Shown here piece by piece: positions 1 to 11,676 of a stretch of DNA of 28,033 nucleotides; position 1 is the stretch's first letter; each line of letters begins with the position of its first letter. The position numbers were made by a program, and so were the translations under genes. Origin of the DNA: Saccoglossus kowalevskii (Eukaryota; Hemichordata; Enteropneusta; Harrimaniidae); the NCBI RefSeq assembly GCF_000003605.2, contig NW_003143796.1:125742-153774 (forward strand), given 5' to 3'. The notes below the pieces were generated by a model that saw nothing but the letters and a program-made list of their open reading frames with translations, was not told the DNA's origin and searched no databases.

Positions 1-460
1 TTTTCAGCTTTTGGTATATCAAGCAGTAATCATCATATTTCAATGAGACTTGCTACATAGATCTTCTAGGATTATGCAGACACCTGATTAGTTTTAATTG
101 GATATTAATTACCTAATTTGCATAATGTTCCACTGATATATAAAGAACCACAAATTGGATTTTAATGAAACTTTTACAGAGAACTATGCAGAAACCCAAT
201 TAGTTTTTGGTAAATATTTATGCTTATTAATCACCTAATTAACATAATTAATTAACACTGACATCTCAATTACTGATCATCACATTTGAATAAAATTTGG
301 TACATAAATGCTCTAGGATAATAGACAGGCCTGATTAATTTTGATTAATATTAATTCTCTAATTAGCATAATAATTAATAATTTTTTTGTTCTGTTCTGT
401 TCATATAGTTACCTGATTTACATAATTAGTTTTCAGCTTTTCCATCAATATCTCATGTAC
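1..460. repeat. Degenerate AT-rich tandem repeat, period about 110-135
   Basis: Similar blocks recur: TTTTCAGCTTTT at 1 and 431; a (C)TAGGATTATGCAGAC-like block at about 66, 178 and 312; and CCTAATTwrCATAATTA near 112, 234 and 358. At least three diverged units can be followed. No open frame or gene is seen. Confidence 0.6.
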
Positions 461-598
461 AAGTAATTTTGAATTAATTTTTAATGTGTCTTCAATACTC
501 TCAGCACACGGGAGTTCTTTCTAAGCTCTCTTTGATTTTCAATGGCAACACAAAATGATTTCTCTGATTACACAATAACAATACAGTCTGGGCAGAAC

Positions 599-705
599 TT
601 AAAGCGGGGTTGTCATCACCTGCGCATGCGTCAAATGGCCATAGCCTGTCATTGTTTACAAACAGGCGTCTACCCATGAGCCCTTTCGTTATTAGCGTCG
701 TCGAT
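599..705 (+). mobile_element. GC-rich terminal repeat, left member of an inverted pair
   Basis: Starts with TTAA at 599-602, then AGCGGGG and a CTGCGCATGCGTC core, and continues for about 90 bp of close similarity to the reverse complement of 25540-25640 (shared blocks include TTTACAAACA and TCTACCCATGAG). TTAA at the edge suggests a piggyBac-type target site. GCGCATGCG also resembles an NRF-1 site. Confidence 0.6.
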
Positions 706-759
706 TGGGACTCAATTCCCGCACGTATATATTAGGTTTGAGAGCTAGCTAAGATTGCT

Positions 760-964
760 TTAACCTTTTCACCAAAAGACTTTCAAATTTTTCAGCACTT
801 TTTTTCTTAATTTTGGAGCCAACAGACAAAATTTGAGTCAATGTTCAGTTTTTACTAAAACAAAATTTGGCTATTTTTTTTCCAAACTTCTGAAGGAAAG
901 TGCAGACTATAAATAAATTGTAAACTTGTGCTAAAAAAGAGGAAACTGGTGGTGAAAGGGTTAA
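760..964 (+). mobile_element. TTAA-ended MITE, copy 1
   Basis: 205 bp. Begins TTAACCTTTTCACC and ends GGTGGTGAAAGGGTTAA, an imperfect terminal inverted repeat with TTAA at both ends. Internal blocks (TTTTGGAGCCAACA, AAGTGCAGACTATAAA) are shared with copy 2. Non-coding. TTAA ends point to mobilisation by a piggyBac-type transposase (inference). Confidence 0.8.
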
Positions 965-2989
965 GCAGACTTAAATGTTAAGTTATGCTTGGACTGTACT
1001 GTAAATGCTAAAACCTGATGTATCCTTTATTGCAAGATGATACCATGTATTTGCTTCCTAGTATCATTCAATGTGTTCTTAATTTACAGGACTTGGATTT
1101 ACACACCCATTTTTGCATATGTTATTGTACTGTCTCCCCTCCTCTTAAAATGGAGCAGTTTTATATAGGCCCTACCTTTTTTCTTTTTTTTTTAACTGGG
1201 ATGTTAAATAATCCACTGACCTCTGTTATGTTAAACGTCTGCGTTTGTATTGGTTGAATGATTCACTATATGTAAATTCAAGTTTTGAATACTAGTATAT
1301 TAATATTCAAAAAGTGTACTGAGGAAGTCTGTAAGAGTTAGGGGAGGTGATGATATAAATCATCTCGTTCTGAGTCACTGAATGTCAAGGTGACTCCATC
1401 CCTTCTTGTACAGATTGTGAATTTAATGAGAGAATAGAGAAACTAACTATGAATACATTAGTGACTTACTGACATTCTGAGCTCTATAAGACAGTTTATC
1501 TAAATGTCGCATTAGACCAAAAAGGTTTATGGGAAGGACAGTAAAAAATAATTTAGCGAGCGTAATAAGAAAAATATTCACCTCTGATGAACAAATTCTT
1601 TTTTTCTAACTTATTAAAAGAGTACCGGTATAACTACAAATGCAATATCTGAATATTTTATTGTACAATTTGCATATTAATATTTTCATGTTCAGGAAAC
1701 ATCAGTTGTAAAGTAAAGCTTTCAGACACATAGTGATGTAAAAAAAATGTATTAGACAATCTATATTTACTAGAGGTGAAATCTTTGTCTGTCTTTCCTA
1801 CTATCAGTCGGCAGATTAATCTATCAAATTTGCAAACTGCATCGCCAAATGACATTTGAAATTACGAAGGTCACTGTAACCCTGAAACCAGACTATGATA
1901 CTCATAGTTTATGATGCCAGTGTTATGGAGATGGAATGGTTTCATTAAAATATATGAACAATTTATACAATACAGGTGGTTTATCCTGGATATATAACAT
2001 CATGTGATCTAAAATATCCCAGTGTAATGTACACTCTTACTTCCATGTATTGATTACAAATGGATTTAAAAAAAAAAAATTGTTCTCGGTGTAAATTTGA
2101 TTCTGAGCACTGAATATTCGTAGTTTATAAAACTGAACACATATTTCAAAGCTGAAAGTAATATATTACGAAGTGTAGATGTTTTTACTTTTGCCAATTC
2201 TTAGATAAAAGGAAAGGTATATGAGGGGGAAATTGTCTGCGCTCACCACCGCTGCTTTTTTCTTGCGGTTACAAGATTCAGTTTTTATCTGATATTTTGG
2301 CTTTTGGATATCTTATTAACTAACTTGACCAAGTTCAATTCTGGCATGTGATGTGTGTATCGTATATTTTTTTTTCAAGATATTGATAAATTTACATTTA
2401 CCTGTTAATGGCATTCTTGACCTTTTAGGTCAAAGGACTCATTTGCAGGTGCTTTGGAAAAACATGGCAGACCTGAGCTTTCTAAAAATTCTATCATGTG
2501 TGATAAAACATTCATTCACGATAAAACTAAGTTGAATTAAGCATACCTATATTTCATAGCAACCCATAACCATGACTACTGGTACATACTGATGAATGCT
2601 GATAAAACCTCAAAATTTAAGTCTAGATGATCGTTTGCAAATTATAATGTGTTTCGTTCACCATCCCTAACACTGTCCTTCAACATTGTTTTTCTAAATT
2701 AGTGAGAAACCATAGGTCCAGGAAAAAATATTATATGAGGGTGGAGGAAATTTTGCAGAACTAAAAAGCACAATTCTGTAATCAATCAGAATTTCAGAAG
2801 CCAATAGATCCACAAACTAATTGCATAGATACATTTTTTTAGGGTGAGAATGAAAGTTAGGAGATTTTACTGTAGTTACCGGTACATGATTATTTCCTTC
2901 TTTTTTTAAAAATGTCTTTGTGCCAGGCGATTGTTCTGGACATTCAATGTCACTGTTGTCGCTCCTGACTTTTTTTTTGTATGTCTAAA
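965..2989. other. No gene recognised
   Basis: Only short, scattered open frames (up to about 80 codons) with no recognisable domain, no convincing splice signals and AT-rich composition. Contains TACCGGTA palindromes at 1623 and 2877. Confidence 0.6.
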
Positions 2990-3256
2990 TAGCAAGTGCT
3001 AGTGCTGACACATTTTTGCCACGAAAGTCATATTCATGTTTGGGACCACACAACAGGGCTATGCGGCCATCTCTCTGTCAAATGGCAATTTAATGCACTA
3101 TCTTGGCCAGTGGAATTGGCCTTCCCCTTGAGCACACTCACCCAGGGTAGGGGTCGACCCATTTTGGTGTTCAACCCTGGTACCCGGTAGGATTTGAACT
3201 TGGGTCTACCCGATCACGAGTCTGATGCGACAACCGCTATGCTACTAGTGGCCGGT
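2990..3256 (-). mobile_element. tRNA-derived SINE, minus strand
   Basis: Read on the minus strand from about 3256: an A-box TAGCATAGCGG (3234-3244) and a B-box AGTTCAAATCC (3190-3200) with tRNA-like spacing, followed by about 190 bp of unrelated body ending near a GTCAGCACTAGC block at 3000. The tRNA head cannot be folded into a clean cloverleaf, so this is a retroposon, not a working tRNA. The small + strand open frame in this stretch is not a gene. Confidence 0.7.
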
Positions 3257-4170
3257 GATTATTTCATATTTTATTGTATTATGATGATCTCATTCTTTTT
3301 GTTCATTTTTGAGCAGAATTTTATCCCGGAATTTCCACAAATGATTTTGTTTACATATGTTACTGTATAATTTTAGAACCGTTGCCAAGCAATGACAAGA
3401 TCATAGCAGGCAGAAAATGGGTTTTTATTTATTAATTTATTCTGAATTCTTCTTTGTTGCTCAATATCTAAATTCTCAATGGGCAAGCTTACAATAATTA
3501 TGCTGTCAAAATACAGAAACATGGGTTTATCCAAAGGTAATGTTCTCCGGTCATAAAAAAATAAATAAAAGGAAGATGTCTGGTGCAAATGACCTCTTAA
3601 CCTCTTCCAATCTGAGGGCATTTAGGTGTATCGCTATTCTCTAATTTTACCCGCTCTTTGTTCAGTGTTTCACAGTTAAATCAATATGCAAATTTCTGTT
3701 ATCGTAGGTAGATTGTTGCTGGGATTCCGTCGATTTTGTAGTCTTTTTTTTTTATTGAATTTTCGAAGCATTAGTACGGTATGTCAGCTTCACAACCAGA
3801 CAGTCATGAGTCTGTTGACAATATTGTTTAGCCTTTTGATGCCTTGAAAATATATGTGTCGCCTTCAGTAGACCATATTGAATCGTTTGTGTAGATCATA
3901 GTTTTTGAGTTAGAGTACAGTATCACCAGCATATGTTAACATGCATACTGAATTTCCAGTCAGAACCAGATATTTCCTGTATTCAAGTAAACTCCCTGTC
4001 CTTGTAAATGGCAATTCAACAATTTGTAAGAAATAGCAGAGAATACACCCTGAAATCACAATGGTCAATGAATAAACAAATTGATTGAAGCAACTAAACA
4101 CCAGGAAATGGAAATCTATGAATCTCAAAAACAACCCTTGTTTTATGAAAATTGTAACATTGTTTTCATA

Positions 4171-4225
4171 TACTGTAAAGTCATTAATTATTTACTGTGT
4201 TTTAATTTGACTATTAAGTGGTTTT
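4171..4225 (+). mobile_element. Fragment of the TACTGTAAA MITE family
   Basis: TACTGTAAAGTCATTAATTA, then TTTACTGTGTTTTAATTTG, corresponds to one arm of the elements at 10510-10820 and 23431-23624. The other arm is not recognisable. Confidence 0.45.
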
Positions 4226-4484
4226 TGTTTTTGAGTTGATATATCATAGCATGACATGGACTGGTATAAGATACAAAATAGAAAGTATTCAATTTATCAT
4301 TTTCACACATATTCATGTGTAATATCAGTAGTAATTAGTTTTCCTAATAAAAGTTTTCTTATTAATTTTTTTTTTCGTTAATATTTGCTTTCATTATTTT
4401 ATTTGTTTTAAATATTTTGTTATGCCAGCAACACTGTTGTTTCCCTGATCCTATTTGTATTACATACATGTATGTGAAAATTGA

Positions 4485-4625
4485 GTACGAGTGCTGACAT
4501 AAAATGCATGTCACAGAAACCATACTCCATATTCGGGACTATGTGACAGAGCTGTATGACCATCTTTTGTATCATAATGGCTTTATGACAGTTCAATGCT
4601 CTATTCTTGCGTCAATCAGGCCCTT
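4485..4625 (-). mobile_element. Truncated SINE body, same family
   Basis: Aligns with 2998-3110: AGTGCTGACA, a TTCAT(G/A)TT.GGGACYA block, AC(A)G(A)GCT(G)TATG.CCATCT, and GCwCTATTCTTG. The tRNA-like head present in the 2990-3256 copy is absent. Confidence 0.55.
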
Positions 4626-5400
4626 AATGTAGCAGCCGTTAATGTTTTCATTATTTTATCTATTTACTTAGAATTTGCTGTTTATTGTGAAAAGTTGCTG
4701 ATGATGTCTCTTCTATGGCATCATCAAATGCTTATATAACTTGTTTTGAGGTGAAACAGCTGTTTAAATAAAACCATCAGTCTCATTAATATAATAATGG
4801 TACTGAATTTTGTAAAGCAGTTACATTGTAAGTGCAATAAGTTTATATATAAACTACAATCAATCCAATTTTGGGCTTTTTTAAAAAAAAATATTATCTT
4901 ATAATGTTAATATTGCAACTTATCAAGTACCGGTAATACTTGTGTCATATACAAAAAGGCAACAGTTGTGATATTGGCTTTGCACGTACGTTTTTTTGTA
5001 AATAGGCACATACTCACACAGGTTTTTGAATCAGGATTTGAAAATGAATGTAGAACAGAATAACAATTTGATGTGAAACAATTCCTTTTCAGTCTACGGT
5101 GTGCACAACACTTGTAATTTGTTTTCGACACAAGCACTTCCAAATTTATAGAAAAACTGTCATTCATGTTCCCACTGCATCGGAGCAAACTTCGAACATC
5201 AAACATATTATACGTTTTTCGTACGCTAGTTGCGTTGAGAACACATCTGTAGCAGAATTTGAATCAGCAATGCATGTCAGAATCTATTGTAGTAAAATAA
5301 GTACATATAACTTGATAAATGGCAACTTGAGGTTGTTTTATATTGATAGCTGAGCCAACACCAGAAAAGACATTAAACAAAATGTTGCCAACAATACAAC

Positions 5401-5440
5401 TTAAAGGGCGGTGGTTGTCGCGCTGCGTTCTGTTCGATAT
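5401..5440 (+). mobile_element. Related terminal-repeat fragment (TTAAAGGGCGG type)
   Basis: TTAAAGGGCGGTGGTTGTCG, followed by CGCTGCG, shows the same order of motifs as 599-640 and 8331-8365: TTAA, AAAGG(G/A)CGG, a GTCGTCGC-like block, then a GC-rich block. A second GGGCAGTCGTCGCC block lies at 5596-5609 in the same orientation. Confidence 0.45.
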
Positions 5441-5960
5441 ATGGGACTCATAGTGATGTATACAACGCGTGTAAAATACAATGTTTGTCTGTCATATTAA
5501 TGCATTTTGCAGACTGTTTGGCTATATCCAAGGCACTCTTTTAATGCTGGTACTGTGTTTGTTATTAAAATTGCATTTTTAAATTTAATGAACATGGGCA
5601 GTCGTCGCCAAATCGGAGCCTGTATAATTCTGATTTCATACGCTGGAAAAAGCTGACTGACTGTTGGAAAAGGCTTCTCAATTTCGCTGTGGCTGTAGCT
5701 ATGACAACTGTTTGACCTTGTTCACTGTTAAAAACTGTGTTATGCAAATAGTTTATAGGTCGTAGGTCACTGTTGAATGTCTCATCATACTGGTTGTACA
5801 CAGAACTGGGTGGCTAATAAGGTTGCTTCATCTGAGTTACCGTTAGCATTTATTCTTTAAGACACAGTGAATGAAATAAGCCAGAATGTTAATTTATATT
5901 CCAATTCTAATATACATATCAATTTTAATGCTACATGGATGGATTGGTATGTACGTATAT
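5441..5960. other. No gene recognised
   Basis: Holds one GGGCAGTCGTCGCC block (5596-5609) related to the terminal-repeat family. A minus-strand frame (5565-5801) overlaps it and is not supported as a gene. Confidence 0.55.
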
Positions 5961-5964
5961 CGTG

Positions 5965-6090
5965 TGCATTCACAGGTAGAGTAATAATAGAATGTATACT
6001 AGTTAAGGGTCGACAATGTAAAATGGTGTGTGTGTAGGGTGGGGTCGTTCCCCGCAAGTACACTTTTAATAGAATATACACTACTCAGAG
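5965..6090. repeat. Degenerate left edge of the 83-bp minisatellite
   Basis: Contains decayed units: an AATGTAAAATGGTGTGTGTG block at 6013-6032 and AGAATATACACTACTCAGAG just before 6091. It is less similar to the consensus than the core. Confidence 0.7.
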
Positions 6091-6505
6091 GTAGACCAGT
6101 TAAAATGGTGTGTGTGTTGGGGGAGGGGGGTATGTCGCAGGTACACTGAGAATAAAATATACAGTACTCGGAGGTAGACCAGTTAAAATGGTGTGTGTGC
6201 TGGGGGAGGGGGGTATGTCGCAGGTACACTGAGAATAAAATATACAGTACTCGGAGGTAGACCAGTTAAAATGGTGTGTGTGCTGGGGGAGGGGGGTATG
6301 TCGCAGGTACACTGAGAATAAAATATACAGTACTCGGAGGTAGACCAGTTAAAATGGTGTGTGTGTTGAGGGAGGGGGGTATGTCGCAGGTACACTGAGA
6401 ATAAAATATACAGTACTCGGAGGTAGACCAGTTAAAATGGTGTGTGTGCTGGGGGAGGGAGGTATGTCGCAGGTACACTGAGAATAAAATATACAGTATT
6501 CAGAG
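6091..6505. repeat. 83-bp minisatellite, five near-identical units
   Basis: GTAGACCAGTTAAAATGG recurs at 6091, 6174, 6257, 6340 and 6423 (period exactly 83), with a diverged copy at 6506. Each unit holds a (GT)n tract, a GGGGGAGGGGGG run and ACTGAGAATAAAATATACAG. Because 83 is not a multiple of three, the minus strand gives overlapping open frames in all three phases; these are artefacts, not proteins. Confidence 0.95.
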
Positions 6506-6790
6506 GTAGACCATTTAAAATGGTGTGTGTGTGTTTGGGGAGGGGGGTCACAATATACTGGGAATAGTATGCACAGTATTTAGTAGACTTTTTGAAATGG
6601 TGTGCGGGTGCAGGTACACTGACTGCTACTAGAATGCACAGTATATGTGGTGAATGGAGTCACAGGTACAATAAAAGAAAGTACAGTTCTTGGGGTTAGA
6701 TCAATTCAAAAAAGAGAATTGACAGTTACACTAATAATTGTATATACTTGTATGTGAGTTGGGTGGGGTGTGTTTGTATTTCCCTGTGGT
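6506..6790. repeat. Degenerate right edge of the minisatellite
   Basis: Diverged units with GGTGTGTGTG and GGGGAGGGGGG at 6519-6547, and again ATGGTGTGCGGG followed by CAGGTACACTGA near 6597-6622, fading out by about 6790 (GGGTGGGGTGTG at 6761). Confidence 0.65.
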
Positions 6791-8330
6791 GTGCAGGTTA
6801 GCAGCTCAAAATTAATAGAATGTATGAAGGGATGGACCATGGAAATGATCATATCTTTATGTTCATATTCCGTATAGTTCCTGATAATTATGAAAACTAC
6901 TACCGGTAATTCTGAACTCAGAAAAACCAAATTTTTTTTATGGTGTTCATGCCAGTTTCTCTTGAATGCTATGATTGTTTTCGTTCAATAAATAGTATAC
7001 ATTTTTTCAGCAATCAGATTCAATTTGGTGAGGTTTGATGTTAAAGTGTTAAATCACTAGCTGTGAGATAACTGGGTGGATTTATAGATCCAAGCTGCTA
7101 TGATGGTAATACATATTAAATTACTGGTGCACAACATTTGTTCACTGTGATTCAAACAACTGGAGAAACTGGAGAGATCTGTGTGCACCAACTGTTGTGA
7201 TTTGATAGAAAATAGCCAACTGTTGCTTTAAAACTTAGAAATGGTGGGTGTTCAAAAAACAATATTAAAATTTATGGATATGGACTACTTAATCGCGGGT
7301 CTATGGTAGAACTGACCCCTCTGTGGTGTACATATTGTTTGTTTTTTTGTTTTTCTGGAATTGACCCAAACCTGTCCATGTATAAAGTTATCAAAAAAAA
7401 AAAACTCAGTATCTTCTGTATTTTCATGTAAAGTACCCGGTACTTTTAAATATCTTGGTTCTCTAATAGCTGTTAAATGGAGAATAGTGTGTTGACCTAT
7501 AAAAAGCTGGCCAGTTCACGGCACTGTTTTACTTATAAAGTTTATGACACATGGACCTCAGTTTGACCTTATGCCTTAATAATGCGTTTGACGTATGTAA
7601 ATTTAATTTTAGACCCAATGAAAGCTTTAAGTAATGAGATGTAAGACAAGCTAGAAAAAAATATAGAATAAAAGTATGGGTGTTTTTGAAATTGCATTGG
7701 GGGCCTCAGAGTTGTATTGAAGTTCATGTCATATGCCTGCGATCATGGTTTTCAGATAAACAACCATGTTTCAAAATATCTACCCACAATGCAACTGTAT
7801 AGATTTGCACTATGGTTACACATTTCTCTGAATTAATCAATCATACATTTATGATATGCATGAAGTACGTGATTGAGCCGAGTACATCCTGTTTTGATGT
7901 AACTTGTTGTCGTATATCATGCGTTCAATTACAGTTACAGCGAGGAATTCAAATAACTACAATTTGTTTCATTTCCTGTCGTAGGTGCGTTACAATCAAT
8001 AGACTCATCCTGTATTTGTTCATTATCATCTTGTTCAATGACTAACGTTTAAATTGGCAACAATTTTTTTATCAGGAGATTTGGGAATATATATTTTTTT
8101 ATTTAGCCATAATGTAATTTGAGTTTTTTTATTTGAAAAAGAATAATCATGTGGTTTGTTTCAGGTGAAGTTAAAGATTAATTATATGAGTCACTAAAAT
8201 GACACTTTAACCTATGAAATACAATAATGTATTTTGCTAATTTTTGTGTATTTTTCAGTGAATTTTTTGTTTATTTCAAAATTGAGGTATTGGTCAACAT
8301 TTAAAAAAAAAATATATGGGAAAAAGTTAT
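6791..8330. other. No gene recognised
   Basis: AT-rich; a TACCGGTA palindrome at 6901; no repeats I could pair and no convincing exon. Confidence 0.6.
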
Positions 8331-8494
8331 AAAGGACGATGGTCATCGCACCATGCATGGACCAGATCAAAACTCACATGCATATTTTTTTTTCATATTT
8401 AATTGTTAGCAGAACATGGTGGGTTGCGTAAAAATCATTGTGTTTTATCAACACAAATATGCCACCCGGCTGTCATGACGACCATCATCCTTTC
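8331..8494. mobile_element. 164-bp MITE with imperfect terminal inverted repeats
   Basis: The left end AAAGGACGATGGTCATCG is matched by the reverse complement of the right end, GAAAGGATGATGGTCGTC. No coding capacity. Ends belong to the same family as 5401 and 27269. No clear target site duplication remains (left flank TAT, right flank AATAT). Confidence 0.65.
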
Positions 8495-8626
8495 AATATG
8501 GAAGTCACTTTTTGTGATAAACATGTGAGAGGTACAAATGTAATATAAGTTGGAATTGAGAAATTATAGAAATAAACATATTAATAATATGCAAATAAAT
8601 ACCACAAACTGTATAGCTGTGAAACT

Positions 8627-9085
8627 TTCTAGGAAGGTACCTTGGATGGTTCTCTCTCAGATTTGTTCATTTTGTGTGGATATGTTCAATTGTCCTATTT
8701 ATAGCGAATATTTTTGTCATTTTTGATCAAAAATGCTATTTTCGACTTCTTCTTGAAAACCGCTAGCCCGAATGCTTTGATACTTGATATGTAGGTACCT
8801 TGGGTGGACCTCTCTCAGATTTGTTCATTTTGTGATGATATCTTCAATTCTCTAATTTTGATGAACATTTTTGTCATTTTTGGTAAACAGTTATATTTTC
8901 AACAACTTCTTGTTAAAAACCGCAAGTCCGATTGCTTAGATATTACATATGTAAGTACTACATGTGGACCTCTCTCAGATTTGTTCATTTTGTGATGATA
9001 TCTTTAATTCTCTAATTTTGATGAATATTTTTGTCGTTTTTGGTAAAAAGTGATATTTTCGACTTCTTGTTAAAAACCAGCTCCA
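8627..9085 (+). repeat. 159-bp tandem repeat, about three units
   Basis: TCTCTCAGATTTGTTCATTT occurs at 8653, 8811 and 8971 (spacings 158 and 160). Each unit continues with TTGTGATGATATCTTYAATT, TCTAATTTTGATGAA and ATTTTTGTCRTTTTTGGTAA, then a TTCGACTTCTTcTTGaAAAC block. A short open frame (8804-8995) simply reads through the repeat. Confidence 0.9.
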
Positions 9086-10024
9086 ATTCTAGTGTCATAT
9101 TCATATAATCCATATAAAAAACAAAACTAAATACCACTCTGTCATATGACAGGCTATATACAAACATATACTTGCAATAATAACATGTAAATTGATTGGA
9201 ATGTGAAAAAAAAAAATTGTAATTTACCGAAAAGTACAAAACTCAGCTAATACATACAGAATGCGTTTAAAAGAGAAATTTTAAGTCGTAAAAGAAGACT
9301 TTTATTCATATTTATCACTACGGATGTGTTCAAGGTTATAGGTGTGACTTGGCAGTACATTTCAGCATAGCCGTCCGTGCCTTTCATCTTGGACACTAGA
9401 TCACTTTTATCAGCCAATAAAAAGACATTTCTGTTGTTCAGATTTACATATTGTTACCATGGAGTTGGGAAAAGCTGGAACATACCACTGTATAGGGAGG
9501 GAGGGGTAAACAAAGTCTGTCTGTCAGCAGTTGGTTGATGAGTGACAAAATAAATAAATTGCCTTTTTTTTTTTGTCTGCGTATACAATGTATGTTGTAA
9601 AGATGAACACCATTATTGTACTTCAAACTGGAACAGCTGTTTGGATTACTAGTTCTAACTAAACAACTACTGACAATCATTTTACATACTCGATCTGACC
9701 TATCATATGAACAAAACTAAAAAAATTAAAATGCAGGGAAAATATGAATCAAAATAGACATATAAAAAAAAACATGCTGTGTTAGTTAAAATATTGTTTG
9801 ACTGAGATAAAATATATCATGATATAAATTACACATAAGTACACCGTAAGAATTGAATTGCTGTCTACTTTGTGATTTATCTATAAGTGGCTTGGTTCAT
9901 GTAAACTGCATTCTTATTGATGGTCATAAGAATTGACTTGGAATATGTATAGAACACCATAAACATGGGGCATTACTGGTAAAGTATTCATGAATATTCA
10001 TGAATGTGTGCCTGTGTTTCTCAT

Positions 10025-10195
10025 AGAATAGAATAGAATAGAATAAGTAATTTTATAATAAGAATAGAACAGAATAAAATAAAACATTGAATAGTTGAAA
10101 AAGGAGAAAATATTGTAAAATAGAGTTGAACACAAATGATTAGAAGTAGAATAGAATAATAAATTGAATAGATAAAACAATAAAATATTAAATTC
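10025..10195. repeat. GAATA-type simple repeat
   Basis: Perfect (GAATA)n at 10025-10045, then degenerating as GAATAGAAC/AATAAAAT/GAATTG to about 10195. Confidence 0.85.
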
Positions 10196-10509
10196 TTCTT
10201 ACCATTAAATTTTCCATTGCTTTCCTTTCTTATTTAAACAAAAATACATTTGTCAATCGTTGGTTAAAATTGTGAGTAGTCGTCTTTCTTCGCATATTCA
10301 GATTTATTCTTAATATGTTATAGCAAACTGCTACGGAATATGGAACATTATAACAGTAGAAGTAAACGACAACAGATGTGTCAAAATCCCTTTTCTAAAA
10401 CATTTTGATCGTATGAAAACCGATTCAATTAAATACACTGGAGCAAGTTTTCAGCTGAAACAATGTGACTAGCTCAAAATATGTGTACTACTAGGGGTAT
10501 ATATTGCTT

Positions 10510-10820
10510 AATTTACTGGGTTTTATTTTCGCTTATTTCATTGGCAGTTAAATGCTCTAAATTAAAACCCAGTGAATATTGAAGAATAAAATGTATTGTT
10601 TTCTTCACAAACTAGTGAATACTTTAAAATACCTTATTTTCACTTGGAATTAATTTAAATAATATATTTATGAAAATAAAATCCAGCGAATATACATTTT
10701 TTCCTATATTTTACATTCAAGTCGTCAAAAATCGGGGAAAATAAATTTTTATACAAAACATTCAAAAAAATTTTTCAGCAAAAATGAATTTCAGTTGAAG
10801 TATTTTACAGTATACCTGCA
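10510..10820. mobile_element. TACTGTAAA-family MITE-like element
   Basis: ACTGGGTTTTATTTTCGCTT at 10515 faces AATTAAAACCCAGTGAATAT at 10560 and TGAAAATAAAATCCAGCGAA at 10671, so it is rich in inverted repeats. It ends near TATTTTACAGTATAC (10801-10815). The reverse complement of 10515-10575 aligns with 23530-23600. Confidence 0.6.
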
Positions 10821-11389
10821 ACAATAAATCCACTGAAATTAAACACTGTAAATGTTTCACCTTCTGCATTATGTTAAAGATTTGTTTCTATGTACAAGTA
10901 GTACTGTACTGTATACTAGTTATAAAGCTTAGCCTAGATTAAAAACTTTAGAGGTCATGCTCTGATTATTGAGCTACAAGTAGGTATATTGTTGTTGCAT
11001 AGTGTATCAGTTACAATTTCTGCAGTTTGACACTTCTTTGAATGTTACATGGGTACTACAGCTGGTTCTAATGTACAAGCTGATAATATATATTGAACAG
11101 TTTTTACATATCTTTGTGATCTACTGTACATGCATGTGGTGATCTGTAGTCCTTGCAACTAAGGTCAAGAATATATTTACATATATGATATATTTGTCAT
11201 TTGCCCAGACTCTCCTGCTGTGACCTCTGATGTGAAGTGGTAACTCAAAGTGCATGACTGTGATAGCATGCTATGAGGGTAAAGTTCATTGTGTGATTGG
11301 AATTCTCAATGTATAAATGTGTTAAATGATATCTACTATCATTGGGTCAATTTTGTATAGCAATTTTCAGTGATTTTGATTTACATTTA

Positions 11390-11535
11390 CAAACTGTTTT
11401 CAATTTTCCTGAGAGTCAAATTTTAGTGAATTTCGCAAGTCAGTGAACATCATGACATTTTTCACGACAGGAAGTGTCGGTGACTTACGCGAAATGTTGT
11501 CCTCACAATTGCTATAAATTCCTGAAATTACAGTA
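11390..11535 (+). mobile_element. AT-rich dispersed element, copy 1
   Basis: Aligns with 18329-18475: GAGAG..AAATTwTwGTGAATTT, AGTCA, GAACATyw, a GTGACTT-like block, then TTGTCyTMACAATTG. Ends near ATTACAGTATTTACC. Confidence 0.5.
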
Positions 11536-11676
11536 TTTACCCATTTTGGCATTTTATATTTTGTTTTCTCTTTAGGGTTTTTAATTGTAAACATTTTATT
11601 GCTTTTAAACCATCATGATACATTTATTTTCAAAATTGTTGCAATAAAAAAAATTCCTATTCTACATCAAAGTATA

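Larger units (their letters stand above)
3260..5400. other. No gene recognised between the SINE copies and beyond
   Basis: Apart from the SINE body (4485-4625) and the MITE fragment (4171-4225) I see nothing. A 99-codon minus-strand frame (4907-5206) and an overlapping plus-strand frame have no recognisable family, low-complexity flanks and no codon signal I can defend. Confidence 0.55.
9086..11389. other. No gene recognised outside the listed repeats
   Basis: Contains the GAATA repeat and a TACTGTAAA-family element; the remainder is AT-rich with short frames only. Confidence 0.6.

Noticed and set aside
2427-2439. DR1-like AGGTCAAAGGACT
   Set aside because: The second half-site matches AGGTCA at only about half its positions; expected by chance.
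3180-3256. Functional tRNA gene on the minus strand
   Set aside because: A and B boxes are present, but the arms do not pair into a proper cloverleaf and a SINE body follows.
4907-5206. 99-codon minus-strand frame
   Set aside because: No recognisable family, no splice context, and an overlapping frame on the other strand.
5999-6478. Four overlapping minus-strand open frames with near-identical proteins (His/Pro-rich)
   Set aside because: They are the 83-bp minisatellite read in successive phases; the unit length is not a multiple of three, and there are no splice or start signals.
8804-8995. 63-codon plus-strand frame
   Set aside because: It is the 159-bp repeat unit read through; not a gene.
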